A DNA stretch of 64,000 nucleotides, taken from assembly GCA_013248845.1 (NCBI GenBank), contig WSQC01000013.1:434001-498000 (forward strand), given 5' to 3'. Each line of letters starts with the position of its first letter. Positions within the stretch are counted from its first letter, which is position 1. The stretch is from Passalora sequoiae (taxonomy: Eukaryota > Ascomycota > Dothideomycetes > Mycosphaerellales > Mycosphaerellaceae). Below the pieces are notes generated by a model, which was not told where the DNA came from, did not search any database, and was given only the letters and a program-made list of their open reading frames with translations. The position numbers and the translations under genes are program-made. Below, piece by piece: positions 1 to 12,156 of this stretch.

Positions 1-961
1 GCATGCGCTCTAGCATCAGCCATGACGAAAAGCGTGGGTCGATCGAATGCCGTCACACGGTCGTACCACTCGGTCTTCTCGAAGCCGGAGTTGATGGCAT
101 GGATCTGCTTACACCCTGCAGGATCGTTCACTGCGATTTCGGTCGGACTTATGCGTACATATGGACCATATCTCTCGTGAAGCGCGTGGATGTAGTGGAC
201 CCTTTGTCCCGTGATCACAGCTAGCTTTAGACGCAAGTTTGTCCATTTTGCAAGCCACGGGCCAGGAACTGTGTTCAAGGGAGTATTGTAGCTCTCTAGC
301 AGTCTCTGCACACACGACGTTAGTCTGTCTTCCCAATATCATCGGCATGCATGTCATGGACCTTTGCTAGATATAAAAGTGTCAGTGCACCCACAATGGC
401 GAATATGAAATATACGTTAAGCATTGTTGCCGTTGGACGGCTGGACAGTATGTGATGGGAAAGTCTTCGCAAGTCTTGTACAGTCGTAACGGGACGATGC
501 GGAGTTTCCGTCGAGGGCTATTGATGCTGCCGACATATCTGCCGTAACGCGAGCTGGTCGCCACGGATATGTACAGTATTTGTGATGACAGCAGGCGTGA
601 GGGGGTCACATCTGACTTTAGCCTCTCGGGTCGCATGGTCCCACTAGCCGGAGTACGATTGTTGCATCGACGTCACGTTGCGCGGTGCAGTAGACGCGTC
701 AAAAGTAGTGTCACGCGCGCGGTTCTTTACTCTGTCGCGATCGACATGGCGAAGGCCAACATGAGATCAAAGGCAATTAGCGCTGTCTTTGGCCACTACA
801 TGACAAATTACCGTACTCACGCCAGAGACACGATGAATGAAAGCGGCTGTCACTCCGCTTGAGCTCAGGATTCATGAGGACAGGACGTTCATCAAGCTGC
901 ACTCATTACATTCGTTATGTACAAGGGATAGTCAGAGCACTGCAGAGATCTCGCGACGGAT
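1..961. other. intergenic, no gene seen
   Basis: I see no convincing gene here. The open frames are short, overlap on both strands and show no family motifs. The right edge is the 3' flank of the MFS transporter. Confidence 0.5.
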
Positions 962-2667
962 CTACCATTCATCTTTGGGGATGCGATTTGCAGTGGCGAT
1001 GCGCAAGCGCTTGCCGAACAGCCATAGCGGAATGGTGAGCAGAGAAAAGATCCCCATCATCATGCCAAAGATACCAAAGGGCAACGCAGGCCCAGCACTG
1101 TTGACCCAATCGCTGACGAAGAATGTCCAGGCGAAGCTCACAACAGCTCGCGATATCGTGGTCATGACGAAGCAGTTAGCAGCCACTGGTCGGTACGCAT
1201 CGAGCAGCTGGCGGAAAAATGATCAGCATAGTACACGTAGCGAGCGACAGACGCAAATATGGGCGATGTATGCTTACGTAGTTGAAGCCAACACTGGGAA
1301 TTTGTGTGATGCCAGCACCCACCATGGCATATCCAGCGCACAGCCCAACCCAAGCATGCGAAGACGGATTGTCCGCACTGAAGCCAAATGTCCACATTCC
1401 CGTTACAGCCAGGAAGAGCGCTGGGAACATCATGGGAAGGCGCGACTCTGGTTCCGCGACGCCGTGAGTCTCTTTTCTCGCTTTGCGCTTCATGATGCGG
1501 TCAATGACTAGGTAGTTGAAAGTGCCACCGATAACGCAACCAATCAGTCCGCCGACGTTGATTAGGCCAGCGTTGTTCCCCCAAAGGTACGGCGGCATCG
1601 CAAGGAACTGTGGGCCGACAGTAGAAATGGTGACCAGTCCGCCAAGTAGTCCACCATAGTGCAACATGACCACCCAGGTACCGGGCAACGCCAACGTCAG
1701 CCACGGATCGATGAAATGTCTCAGCAAGTGGCCACGGTACACGCCGACCTTCAGACTCTGGGCGAAAGTGAAAGTATCCCGTTTGCGGCTATTGAACGCG
1801 CGCTCGATCATCTGAGCATCGGCCTTCTCCTCTTCGATCGAACCCTCTGCGTTCTCCCTTTCGATCATGAACTGCGCTTCGCGGTCGAAAGAAGTTTCCG
1901 GAACCAAGAGGACCTGCGCGACAAAGATGGCACCCATGATGGCAGTCGAAATCCAGAAGATGTATTTGTAGCCTTGGATACCAGCGATGTATCCTCCACC
2001 AAGTCCGCCCACAAAGGACCCTCCAGCCAGAAAGATGGTATAAATCGCCATCGCTCTGCCACCTGCAAGCAAATATCAGCCATGAGACGAATGTAACTCA
2101 AGCTCTCAAGAGGCATTCTGATGTGACGAAAGCAGCACCGCAGTGCTCACTGATCTCTCCACCCGTGCAGTGCTGTCCTTGTCCACATCTCGTGCTCCAG
2201 CATACATACGTTCATGGACGAAGAAGATCTCGCCAACCACATTCGCCGCAATACTATCCGCAGGGCCAAACCCAAAGCCCTGAATAGCTCTAGCAGCAAG
2301 TAAACTGTCAAAAGAAGTGGCCAGACCGCACCAGACACAGGCAAGTGTGCCGATCAGCATAGCTACGATAAGCACGGGTCGACGCCCAAATGTGTTGGCC
2401 AAAGGCGTCCAGATGATATTGCTCACGCCAATCAGCAGAACACAGACGGCGACCAGATGCGAGAGGTCCGAGAGGGACTTCGGTGGCAGAAATTGATACT
2501 GCAAGAGCTGGAGAGCCGGTGCCAGGGCGGCCGTTGCGAAATTGGCGCCTCCGCAGTAAAGTGACATGATGACGAGAACGGTCCACTTGCGCCATTTCGG
2601 CCAGTTGAGAGGATCTGCTCTGCTCTGCGAAGGCGTCGGGGTGAGGTGGATGTGATCGTGGTTCTCA
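962..2667 (-). CDS. MFS (DHA1-type) transporter
   Basis: Probable proton-driven efflux or uptake permease of the major facilitator superfamily, plasma membrane; substrate unknown. Three exons are supported: about 2667-2210, 2062-1278 and 1207-962, with introns of 147 nt (donor GTATGT, acceptor TTGCAG) and 70 nt (GTAAGC..CCAG). The N-terminal region carries DPLNWPKWRKW, common just before TM1 in fungal DHA1 drug/polyamine transporters. It is followed by the TM2-TM3 loop NTFGRRPVL and, across the first junction, VVGEIFFVHERGRAMAIY. The C-terminal exon carries AYRPVAANCFV, also typical of this group. The true start is unresolved: an in-frame TGA lies just upstream of 2667, so a further 5' exon is needed. 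A candidate begins at the ATG at 2934 (MSDAAAVDDDI) with donor GTGAAG joined to an acceptor near 2668. Family is secure; substrate and first exon are not. Confidence 0.85.
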
Positions 2668-3476
2668 TGCTCTACACTTCTTCAGCACTATGGCAGGAGC
2701 ATCGAGAGTCCCATTGTTCGCGCGTACCTATGAGTCGCACAGTCCCAGGCGGCTCGGCGTCCCGGACTTCCTCCTTCGACAAGGAAAACGCATATCTCCA
2801 GCCGGACATGACTTCAACAACAAGATGCACAACGCACACGAGAAGAGTGGTGAGATGGGGAGATCACAAAACTCGCTCATGCATGGGGCACGTTCCTTCA
2901 CTATATCATCATCCACAGCCGCCGCGTCGCTCATGCGACCCGAATGGGCTGGTACATCGTATCGGGTATTATTCGTGGAGGAGCATGGCGTCTAGAAGTT
3001 CTGGCATGCACGTGGGGTCCCCACAATCTGATGAGGACCGGCCGGGCCCGTCTCGACAAGTAGCATGTCGCCCACCAGCGAGCTGTCAAGGGACTAACCT
3101 GCAGAAAGTGGAGAACTCAATTCAAGGGCGTGGATGCTCAAAGATGACTGGAAGGAAGACGCGTATTCCTGTGCAGTAGTCGAAAATGTACACATCCCCT
3201 CTTTCGACTTCAGGCTCGTGGCAGACTCGATCGGCAGCTGTCCGGCCGAAGCCCTAATTTCATCGTCAGAGCGCGTCCAATCACAGCCCTTCGCTCACAC
3301 ACCACAACTACCGCCTCCGCTTTCTGACTTGCGGCTCTTGCCGGCTTACCATAAGTTACATCCGATGTGAGCGCACGAGTCGGAGATCGTCAAAAGGTCC
3401 GTCTGTCTCCATGTGTCTCTCTCAGGGATTCCTCTCGATACGTTCATGTACGTACAGATGTTTCTCATATGAATTG
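2668..3476. other. intergenic, possible 5' exon of the MFS gene
   Basis: Lies between the MFS transporter and the 3' end of the histidine kinase. It may hold the first small MFS exon (ATG at 2934 on minus). No other gene is evident. Confidence 0.4.
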
Positions 3477-6400
3477 TCACGTTGAAGACCCATATCGCGG
3501 CGTCCTATCCACCAACTCGCGCAATTCCTTCATTTTCACAGGCTTTGCATAGTACTCGTCCACGCCCGCCTCGAACGCATGCTTCTTCGCAGCTTCATTT
3601 GTCACACCTGTGAGAGCCACGATCCTGGTCTTCGATAGACGACGCTTCTTTTCGACGGCACGTATTTTGGCCGTGGCAGTGCATCCATCCATTTGCGGCA
3701 TATTGATATCCATCAGGACCAGAAAGTACGCCGCTGGACGACTCCGGTACAAGTCGACTGCTTCACGACCATGGACTGCGCACCGATGCTTGAGCTTCAA
3801 CTTCTTCATCAACTGCACTAGCAGCCTCATGTTGACGCTGTTGTCTTCTACCAATAACACAGTATCCTTCTCCGGACCCTCAACGTCATACGCACGATCG
3901 GACCGTACACTAGAGGTCTCTTCTATGTCGCTCTCTGCACCCGTTAGCGAGGGAGTATTTGCTCGTGCGGAGCCGAGAGGACATTCGTCACCCGGTGTGA
4001 CCAGCATCGGCACTTTAGACCGCCGTCGCTGCGAACCTGCAGTCCTGGCATCATTCTGAACAATACTATTCTCTGGTCCATCATGTTCGTCGTCAGAGGC
4101 TGGCGTGTCTTGTGGGTCGCCAGCACACAGCTGACGTGAAGGACCAGACAAACCAGACGCCCGGCGCGAAAAGATATTATCGTCAACCACAGCACGTAGG
4201 AGTTTCTGAGGACCGATGGGCTGCTGTAGCACAGTGGACTGTAAGGGCAGATTAACTGTTTTGCGGTCGAACACGGACCCTATAGATGGAGCGATGACCA
4301 GCAGGCGCGACCTTTGTTCGGAGATGCTTGACAACATGATTGCCAGACGGTCAGGGTCCTCGTGTTGGAACTTCTCGAAATCGTGTTGCAATACAGCGTA
4401 GACCGCCCTGTCAGCAGTGTCACCTACGTAGGCACTGACATCCACGCGACAGCGTAACCAATTCTCGGCAGTCTTGATGAGACTGACACTGAGAGGATCG
4501 GAGGGGCGTCTCGCTGGCGACTCTTTATAGTTTGCGCCCAGAGACAACAGATGAAACCGCTGTATGCTGGGTCTTGGTGCTTCAATGCCAGCTTGTTGTG
4601 CGAAATTTGCCTTGAAGCGGACATGCGCAGAGGTGCTCTTGCCCTTTTGGCTCCTTAGATCAAGCTTGCCTGACATGCCTTTTACAATTTGTTCAACGAT
4701 GCTCAGGCCAAGGCCAGTTCCGGGAGTATTGGGATCAGCTTGTTTGAACGGCAGTAGAGCACCATTACGGAGGAAGTCATCAGACATGCCGGCACCAGTA
4801 TCTTCGACCGTAAGCTGCACACTCCGTAACTCGGCGCCTTCGCCGTCATGTTCTGGAAGACTTGCCGCGAGACGAATGGTGATGTACCCTTCAGTAGTAT
4901 GCTTGAGCGCATTGGTCAATAAATTGATCACGATTCTGGTCCATGCACCTGGTTGCATGCCGACACGCCAGTTTGGTAGGTGCGCTATGTCCAGGAGAAC
5001 GCGAACATCGCCGGACATAGACGACATTGACCCTATCTCGTCAGGCCACGCTGACCCGGAGTTCGATATAGAGGAAGATCGAGGTTGAGCTCGGTTTGCG
5101 ACAATGGTCGTCTCCACCACCTCTTCGGTCAGTCTTGCAAGGTCCACAGACGGGAAACAACTCGTGTCCGATAATTGATTGCCTCGGGACAGGTCTTTAA
5201 CCTGACGTCCTTTTCTTTCAGCCCTGACGTGGCTGCTGATCTTGGTGTAGTCCAAGATATGATTGACCGTATCCAGTAGGGTTCGGCCTGAGATACTGAT
5301 CGTAGCGGCCATTTCTTGCTGTTCTTTCGAGAGATCGCCGTCTTGCAAGAACTCCACACCAGCCATGATACCGTGCAGTGGACTGCGCAGCTCGTGGCTG
5401 ATAGACCTATATTGGCCGATATCAGCAATTCAAACTGCACGTCGACAGAGGATGCGCGTGGACCTACGAGATGAACGTGCTTTTCGCACTATCAGCAGCT
5501 ATGCTCTCTAAGTGCGATAGTGCGGACGTGAGCGAATGGGCGAATGCATCCAAGTACGCCAAGTCCTCGTTTTTGTCGTAATGTAGCTTTTCACCCAAAT
5601 TCCATCCGAATACAACTGCGCGATATCGGTCGAGAGAGTCATCCCAAACAGGGAAAAGCGCAACAGAGCGGGTGTCACCAAGGGCCTGTTGTATGATCTG
5701 ACGATCTCGCATCCGGCTTCGTTGGTATAAAGTGATTCTTTGGCCGGCCTCTGTCGGTGATGACAGCTCTTCGTCGGAACTAACGTGAGTTCTGCCGTCT
5801 TCGTCAACATGAAAACAGTTGCCATTTGGGTAACGCTTCAGCAGTCGCCGCAGCTGTGCATCAGACATGCTGAAATCATGTGCGTCTTCGCCCGTCCTTG
5901 TCGACGAACCCAAGACTTGGCACCGAGGCGTGCCCTCTTCAAGGTCCGAAGAATCATCTCCCGGGAGACTGTCGCTACTTCTGACTGAGCCGGCGGGACT
6001 TGAGCTTCGAGTATTGCCAGACATTGCACCTCCGTTAGCAATCACGACTCCATCCATTCCAAGCGCTTCACGCATCAAGTTAGCACCTCGAGCATACACT
6101 TCCGCAGATGCGCTTGCTAGATTGAATCCTGCTTCTGCCCCCGACCGCTATGACGAGTTCGTCCTCAGAGACTTCAAGCTAGGTGGCTGGGCTGCCCGGA
6201 AGTTTGGGCTGGGCTGGTCTCCAGTCTCTTGTTCCGAGCTTGAGCCACTGGAAACAATACGACTTTCATCGCCGCTGGCTGCGCGACCAGTTTCGCTAGA
6301 CTTTCGACGCTCTTTCGAACCCGATCTCACACCAAACTCGGCATCTGCACGTGCCTCCCGCTCGAATGCGCCGCCTTGGTCGACGTGTCTGCCAGCACTA

Positions 6401-7388
6401 TGACACTGTGCCTCATGTTCGGCTTGCCACCATTTTCTCAAGCTTTCATCGCCTGCGTTGAAAGTCTTGATACCTTGAATCAGTCTCTCGCTACGCTGTC
6501 TCTGCGAGCCGACACGAACTGATTCCAGATGTTGAACGATTGTGTCCGATATGTCTTCCATCAGCTTCATCTCCATAGCACTGACACCAAAACGAGGCTT
6601 ATCATCGATGACTGACAGACTTCCAATGACAGATCCCTTTCCACCGCGAAGAGGGACCGATGCAAAGAACCTCGCGAAAGGCGCATGTTGGAACATGACG
6701 CTTTGGCTGTAGTGCGAGTTGTGACGCAGGTCAGACACAATATGATAGTGATTCGTCATGCCTTCAGTATAGTAGTATTCCACGTCTGTTGGCACGTTAC
6801 GCAAGTCCTTCGCCTTGCGCCACTGCTCCAAGGCATCTCGATTAATGCTGTATTCTTTGGGAAAACTGCATGTCCCTATCCAGGATGCATCATGTGGATC
6901 TTCGAAGCTATCATACTGCAGAGATGTGGTTCTTGCCATGTCGGAGAGTACATACTCGTCCACCTTGCAAGTCAGCGCGACGAGACACCTCCGAGCGTTC
7001 AAGCGCAGTGCACAAAGCTGTGCAAAGGCACTCAAGGCAGTGTCTGGACATGACTGCGCTGGCTCGGGTGTCTCATTCTGGTTGTCAGGCCATGGGTTGC
7101 GTTCAAGTGCCGTCGATTCGAAAGTGTCCTGCCAGGGTTGCAGCTGCCTAAGGCAGCAGGGCTTAGCACAAAGTAGTTGGACAGATAGGGAGTGGTCTAA
7201 CCATACCGAAACACATCCCGCTCGCGAGCGAAGTCCGTACGGTGTCTGAATCTCCTTCTGGTCTGACCGCTGACACGTCGAGGAGGGTAGTACGGCACCG
7301 ATTGTCTGCCTTTGCCGCTCCCCTCAGGAGTGTCATTGTTGTCCTTGACCAAAGTATCGTGTTTGCCAAGAAGGTGACTCTGGAACAT
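3477..7388 (-). CDS. hybrid histidine kinase (GAF-HisKA-HATPase-REC)
   Basis: Cytoplasmic two-component sensor predicted to autophosphorylate on His and pass phosphate to its own receiver domain, then to an HPt protein such as Ypd1. Proposed exons are 7388-7207, 7147-6261, 6134-5468 and 5406-3477, giving 1221 aa with consistent phases. The N-terminus (ARERDVFRQLQPW) matches the start of a common ascomycete kinase group. A GAF-like region spans about 110-265. The H-box SISHELRSPLHG is rebuilt exactly across the 61-nt intron 5407-5467; the phospho-acceptor His583 codon is at 5394-5396. The ATPase has an N-box-like NLLTNALKHT, G1 VEDTGAGM and G2 GTGLGLSIV. The receiver at about 1090-1215 has DINMPQMDG with Asp1145. 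No membrane segments are seen. The weak point is the intron 6135-6260 (GTATTG..GGGCAG): I infer it because an in-frame TAG at 6148-6150 must be removed. Confidence 0.9.
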
Positions 7389-8483
7389 CGGGTGTGCCTC
7401 GCGCGAAGTCGGACGTGGTTTGGAAGTGTAGGTCTATATTGTTGTAGATAGTGCAAAAAAAGTGGATGGAGGGCGCAAGATACTCAGGTCGGCCAGGCAT
7501 GTGACCAAGAAGAAGTTATCGCGGTGAAGCACTGCAGAAATGCCGCATGTCGGCAACGTATTAGAAGTACCGATTGCGACTCGCCGCTTCCATTCAACAT
7601 GCTCATCCCGTGGGAATCTCGCAGCCTCTCGCCGATTCTATCTTGCCTTGCAAGTTTGCGTGCGTAGAGCCATCATGCCTTCCAAGCTTGCGTAGACATT
7701 GGGGCCATGGGCAGCTGTACATCGAAGCGGTTGCATACGCTGCAGTCACGGCCAATTCTACGGTTGTTGCTCCGGTAGAGAAATCACATGCCATTCTGAA
7801 GAACAAGCTACCTGTTCAAATGCTGCAGTGTTGATGAGAATTCCTCGGCAAGAGTTCCCGCGGCCCATGTCTGTGCCTGCTCGTGTGTCACGATCCGCAC
7901 TTGTCACGTCTATCGGCAGCTGCATGGCTGTCATCGCTGAGTCACATTCGCGGATTGACGTTCATGTTAGTTAACGACTCTTTGCTTAGCGAAATGTTAG
8001 ATACGCGTTCAGAGTACTACTACCCGCAACCTGGTAGCATATCAGCTCGCTTCGTGAGCCAATGAAAGCAGACTACATCCTGCACACTAACCATGTACGA
8101 AGGCCTCATCAACACCGAAGCAAGTCGCTTGTAATCTATATCCCTATTGACCGGTGCTCGTAGGAAAAGCGAGCTGCGGTGAAGCCGGTATGTATCAAAG
8201 ACCAAGTTTGTCATGAGCCTCGGCGAAGCACTCAACAAGAACAGGCCTGTATCTCATGTCTGCAGTAGTCTACGGCCAAAGCAAATGGTATAGAGCAAGT
8301 AACAAACAAGCCAGTCACGACGTCGGAGCGTCGTTCGCTTTTCGAAACGCCAACAAATGCTCCAACACCCTTCACACAAATTCCACTGCATTCCGTCGTT
8401 CAATTCGTATGCGCCATCATAAACTCCCGGCACAGTATCCGTGCCACGTCGCCAAATGCAAAGCTCATGCTTATGATCATGAA
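7389..8483. other. intergenic, nothing recognised
   Basis: Upstream region of the histidine kinase and 3' flank of the Stu2-like gene. Short frames only, with no domain motifs. Confidence 0.5.
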
Positions 8484-11271
8484 TCATTGTCCACGACCTA
8501 TGTTCTGTCTCGCCTGCGACAATCGTTAGCAGTGTCTCTCTCGACGTCGTTCCGAATAGTGCTGATATAGTAGAAGCAGAGCATCACGTTGCGCCGTGCC
8601 TCACGCTACTCATTACTGTCTGTACCACTGCGTTCAAGGATCAACATACCTTCATCATCTCAATCCGCGCCTTTAAATTCTGTGTCACCTCCGCAGCGCG
8701 TCGCCAACTCTCTACCCCTTCGCTCTGACTTCTATTCAGGCTAGGGTGCTCATGGCCGTCGATTGGAGTCGCACGACCAGATGCGTTACCATTGCTTTCC
8801 TGTCTCGAGTTTCGACTCGTGCCGCTCAAGGCTCGTTCTCGGCCATCTGCGTAACCACCTCTTAGCTTGGTATTCATGTCGAGCAGGCCTTGATTCTCCT
8901 TACCGTCCCCATAGCCATCAACGTTGTTGTACGATCTCACAGAAGGCACGTTGAAGCTTCTGTTGCTGCTGTATGCTGGACGTGGAGAGGTCGGACCGCT
9001 ATCGATGGGGCTATCTCTACCAGCCTGATGCCTGCCTAGCCGCGAGATCTCTCGCTTCAACCGGTCAATCTCCTTACTGAGAGAGTTGGCACGATCCTCA
9101 GCTGACTCAGCATCAGAGCGAGCGCGAACGAGTTGTGTTTCCTTAGCTTTGATCTGGAGGACATCGCGCGTGTGATCCTCAATCAGCTGAGCATTTTGGA
9201 CCTGCAACTCTGCGACTTGTGAGGTAAGCTTGTATTTCTCCGTGCGCAAGTCTGATGCTTGTTGTCGAGCAAGTTCAGCTTCGGCACGTAAATCAGCAAG
9301 CTCTTGGCGCTCGATCGAGCTGAGTGCACTAGAAGCAGTGTCTGCTCTAGGAGCAGCAGATGGCGATGCAGGCGCTGCAGCAGGCTTTCCAAGTGGTCTA
9401 CCAGCAAGACCTCGGCCAGCGGCTGGTCTCGGAGTTGTGGGTGGCGGAGAATCATCTGCTACAGGCATCTGTCGCTTGGGTGATGTAGCTCCTGATGAAG
9501 CTGTTTTCAAGCCGGTGCCGGGTCTCGCCAGTCCACTACCTGGTGCTCGCAATCCGCCCGGCGGTTTGAGACCACCGGCAAGCTTGGCAGCTGGTCTGCT
9601 TGTAGGCCTAGGCTGTAACGCTGGAGCATCCTCGTCCAATGGTGGAGATGCTGCTTTTGGTGGAGCCGGCTTCTTCGTGCCAGCAGCGGGGCGCTTTGTG
9701 CCAAGGATAGGTTTCTTTCCAGTCGATACGACAGCCTTCGGCGGCGGAGCAGATTTCGGCTTCCATTTCGAATTGACCTCCGCGGCATCCGAGAATTCTT
9801 TGATCTTGTTCTTGCGGATATCGTCAAGTCCCTCGAAATGTGCCAGCATATTCCGATCGCCCATGATCTTCCACATCACACCTAGTACCTCACTACCGGC
9901 GTCTCGCAGGGGTGCAGCACTCTCAGTAAGCAGCTTCTTGCAGCCTTCCGCGATCTCCTTGGTCTGTTCAACAGTTGGTGCTTCTCGTGTGGTCTTCAAT
10001 GCCCGCGCCAGAAACTTAGCAGTATTCTCCTTGACTTGTGGGTTTTTGCTCTTGAGTGCCTCCAGCACATCAGCCTGGACGTCACCCAAGCTTGTAGCAT
10101 AGAAAACAGCGTCGCATGCGGCACCAATCGCATCAGTGACTGATAGTTTCTTCTCCTTGAAACGTTCAAGCATTGAACCCAGAATCTGACTTCGGTACTT
10201 CGAAAAGTCCTTACGCAACCCCTTGGCCAAGCATTCGACAACGTTTGCGGCGACAGTCACAACAGCAATGTTGGCATCCTTCATGCTCTTCGCGCATCCT
10301 CGGATTATATCGTCAAAAGAGCCTGGCTGTATTGCAGGCACATTGACTACTGCAAATGTCTCGTCCAGAGCCTCCTTTCTGTCTTTCCATTTTGTGCTTG
10401 CTAGTCGGTCGTTGAAGTCCTTGGGCACTTTGGCTAACACATCAACAGCCTCATATTCAGGTTCGAGATCAATTTCAGCAGCTTCTTCGCCGTCGTCTCC
10501 TGCACCTTCATCGGCGGCGCCTACAAATTCGTCCTGCTCTTTTGCGGCCTGTTGCGAGCGCAGTAGTCGTTCCTGTTTCGGTGCAGGCTCCTCTTTCACC
10601 GGCTCAAAGAGCTTATCCAGATCCTTTTGCTGCACCTCTTTGAGCTCACCCCAAAACAATGGCTTCATGGCCTCTCGAAGCCATCTATACATTTCTACTG
10701 TCAGATTTTGTCCTTGAGCTCTGACATTCTTGTCCGCGTGTCCGTAAATCTTGGGTAGGAGTTTGAGAATAGGCTTCGGCTCGACGATCTTCATGCCGTA
10801 GGCACGTACAATGCCAGCCATAGCTTCGAGTGTCGCAGTGATGATCTTTGGCTGCTTGTGGGAGAAGTACGTCAGGAGCTCCTCAATAACAGGATCTGCC
10901 TTGTCCAGCTCGATAAGCAGCAGAAGCGTCTCTTGTGCCGATGCTTTTGCTGCGGGTCGTCCAGTCAAGCCTTTCTCCACCACGGGTCCAACAGTAACAC
11001 CTCTTGTTCTTCGCGCTCCTTCTTGTCCCGCTGCGTCAAGGAAGGCATTGTATGCAGCAAGCGCTTCCTGCTGTGCTGCCACGTTCGAGTCTCCTACCGC
11101 ACCCTTCCATAATTGACTCTCGTATACAAAGTCCTTGACGATCGGGTCTGTGGGCTGTGCGGTCTTGAACTCTTTCGCTGCGGTCTCGTAACCGCCCTTG
11201 CGCGCTTTCCAGTTCTTGTGCGCGAATTGTTCCTGCAGAGGCAATTTGGCCCACTCTTCTTCATCCGCCAT
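8484..11271 (-). CDS. XMAP215/Stu2/Alp14-family TOG protein
   Basis: Microtubule polymerase that binds tubulin through TOG domains and acts at plus ends, kinetochores and spindle poles. The main exon 11271-8650 starts MADEEEWAKLPLQEQ, a typical family start. It contains two TOG arrays of HEAT repeats (about 1-230 and 285-510). A basic Pro/Ala/Lys/Gly/Ser-rich linker (about 515-650) holds repeated KPAPPK/RPAAK-type patches that bind the microtubule lattice. A coiled coil follows (about 655-760) for dimerisation. The reading frame meets a donor GTATGT right after ...IEMMK. A 136-nt intron with branch GCTAAC and acceptor GTCGCAG leads to a 30-nt terminal exon (8513-8484) encoding ARQNIGRGQ and stop, total 883 aa. 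Two TOGs plus a coiled coil is the fungal arrangement; animal orthologues have five TOGs. Confidence 0.95.
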
Positions 11272-12156
11272 GGTAGCGAGAACGTTTGGTACAGGGCCTC
11301 GTGATCGCCGGCAACGCTATACCAGTAGAACTCTGTCGCGTTTTGTGGTTCTTCGGCTGCACTCGTCAAGTTCGTGATGTCGAGTGCGGACTATTTCTTT
11401 GATCGGCTAGGAGATTGAGGAGTGGTGCCCAATCGTGACTCGTGCTTTACGGCACGCTACAGCCCTATTGGTGAATGTCACTTGGTCGCACTTTATGTAT
11501 CAACTCCTACGCGCGCGGGACATTGAGCTGTTCAGGAGTCGAAGCTCCTGAAAATATGGAATATGCAGGTGCTTCTCAAGTTCTGCTACAGACGATGAAA
11601 TCACGCACATCAACAAGCGACCCCACATCAAAGCTTCCTTCCTGGCAACGCGACGGGACAACCACCTTGGAAGCCCTGGATCGTCAGACGGGTCCGGAGC
11701 CGAGGATGTTCACGCGTCGCGACTTCCCCCTTTACTTCGTGTACAGACCACGATAATGTTCGCTGCTACATACATGTACCATTCCGTATCTTTTGCCAAA
11801 TAACGGAAGTCATACATGCGGAGCCGTGAATGCTGCCGACGACCTTTTGCGCTACACCATGCCGCTAGGAAGCACAATATCCCCATTTGCAGTAACTCCT
11901 TACGAGGCCTGTGGAGGTCGTTTGTATCACGATCGATGCATGACTTGGATTGGGAATTCTAACGACGGCTCCAGAGCCGAGTCTTGCGTTCGAGCAGGCC
12001 ATCTAGTGTTGATTGAACCTACTGCAACAATACTAAAGCAGTGGCGTTATGTAGTAAGTTAGTGCCACGTCTGATGGGAGGAGCTATCCCAGCCACATTG
12101 GCTCCGGTGAGTCCTGCTTGTATTCACATTGTGTCACACAGCGGCAGTCGCGCTCC
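11272..12156. other. intergenic, nothing recognised
   Basis: Holds the 5' flank of the Stu2-like gene and the 3' flank of the PARN-like gene. I see no coding signature. Confidence 0.5.

Noticed and set aside
837..1511. Long plus-strand frame across the MFS C-terminal exons
   Set aside because: It is antisense to well-supported MFS exons and has no domain motifs.
9230..10102. 290-aa plus-strand frame, Ala/Gly/Ser-rich
   Set aside because: Antisense shadow of the Lys/Pro/Ala-rich linker of the Stu2-like gene; composition simply mirrors the coding strand.
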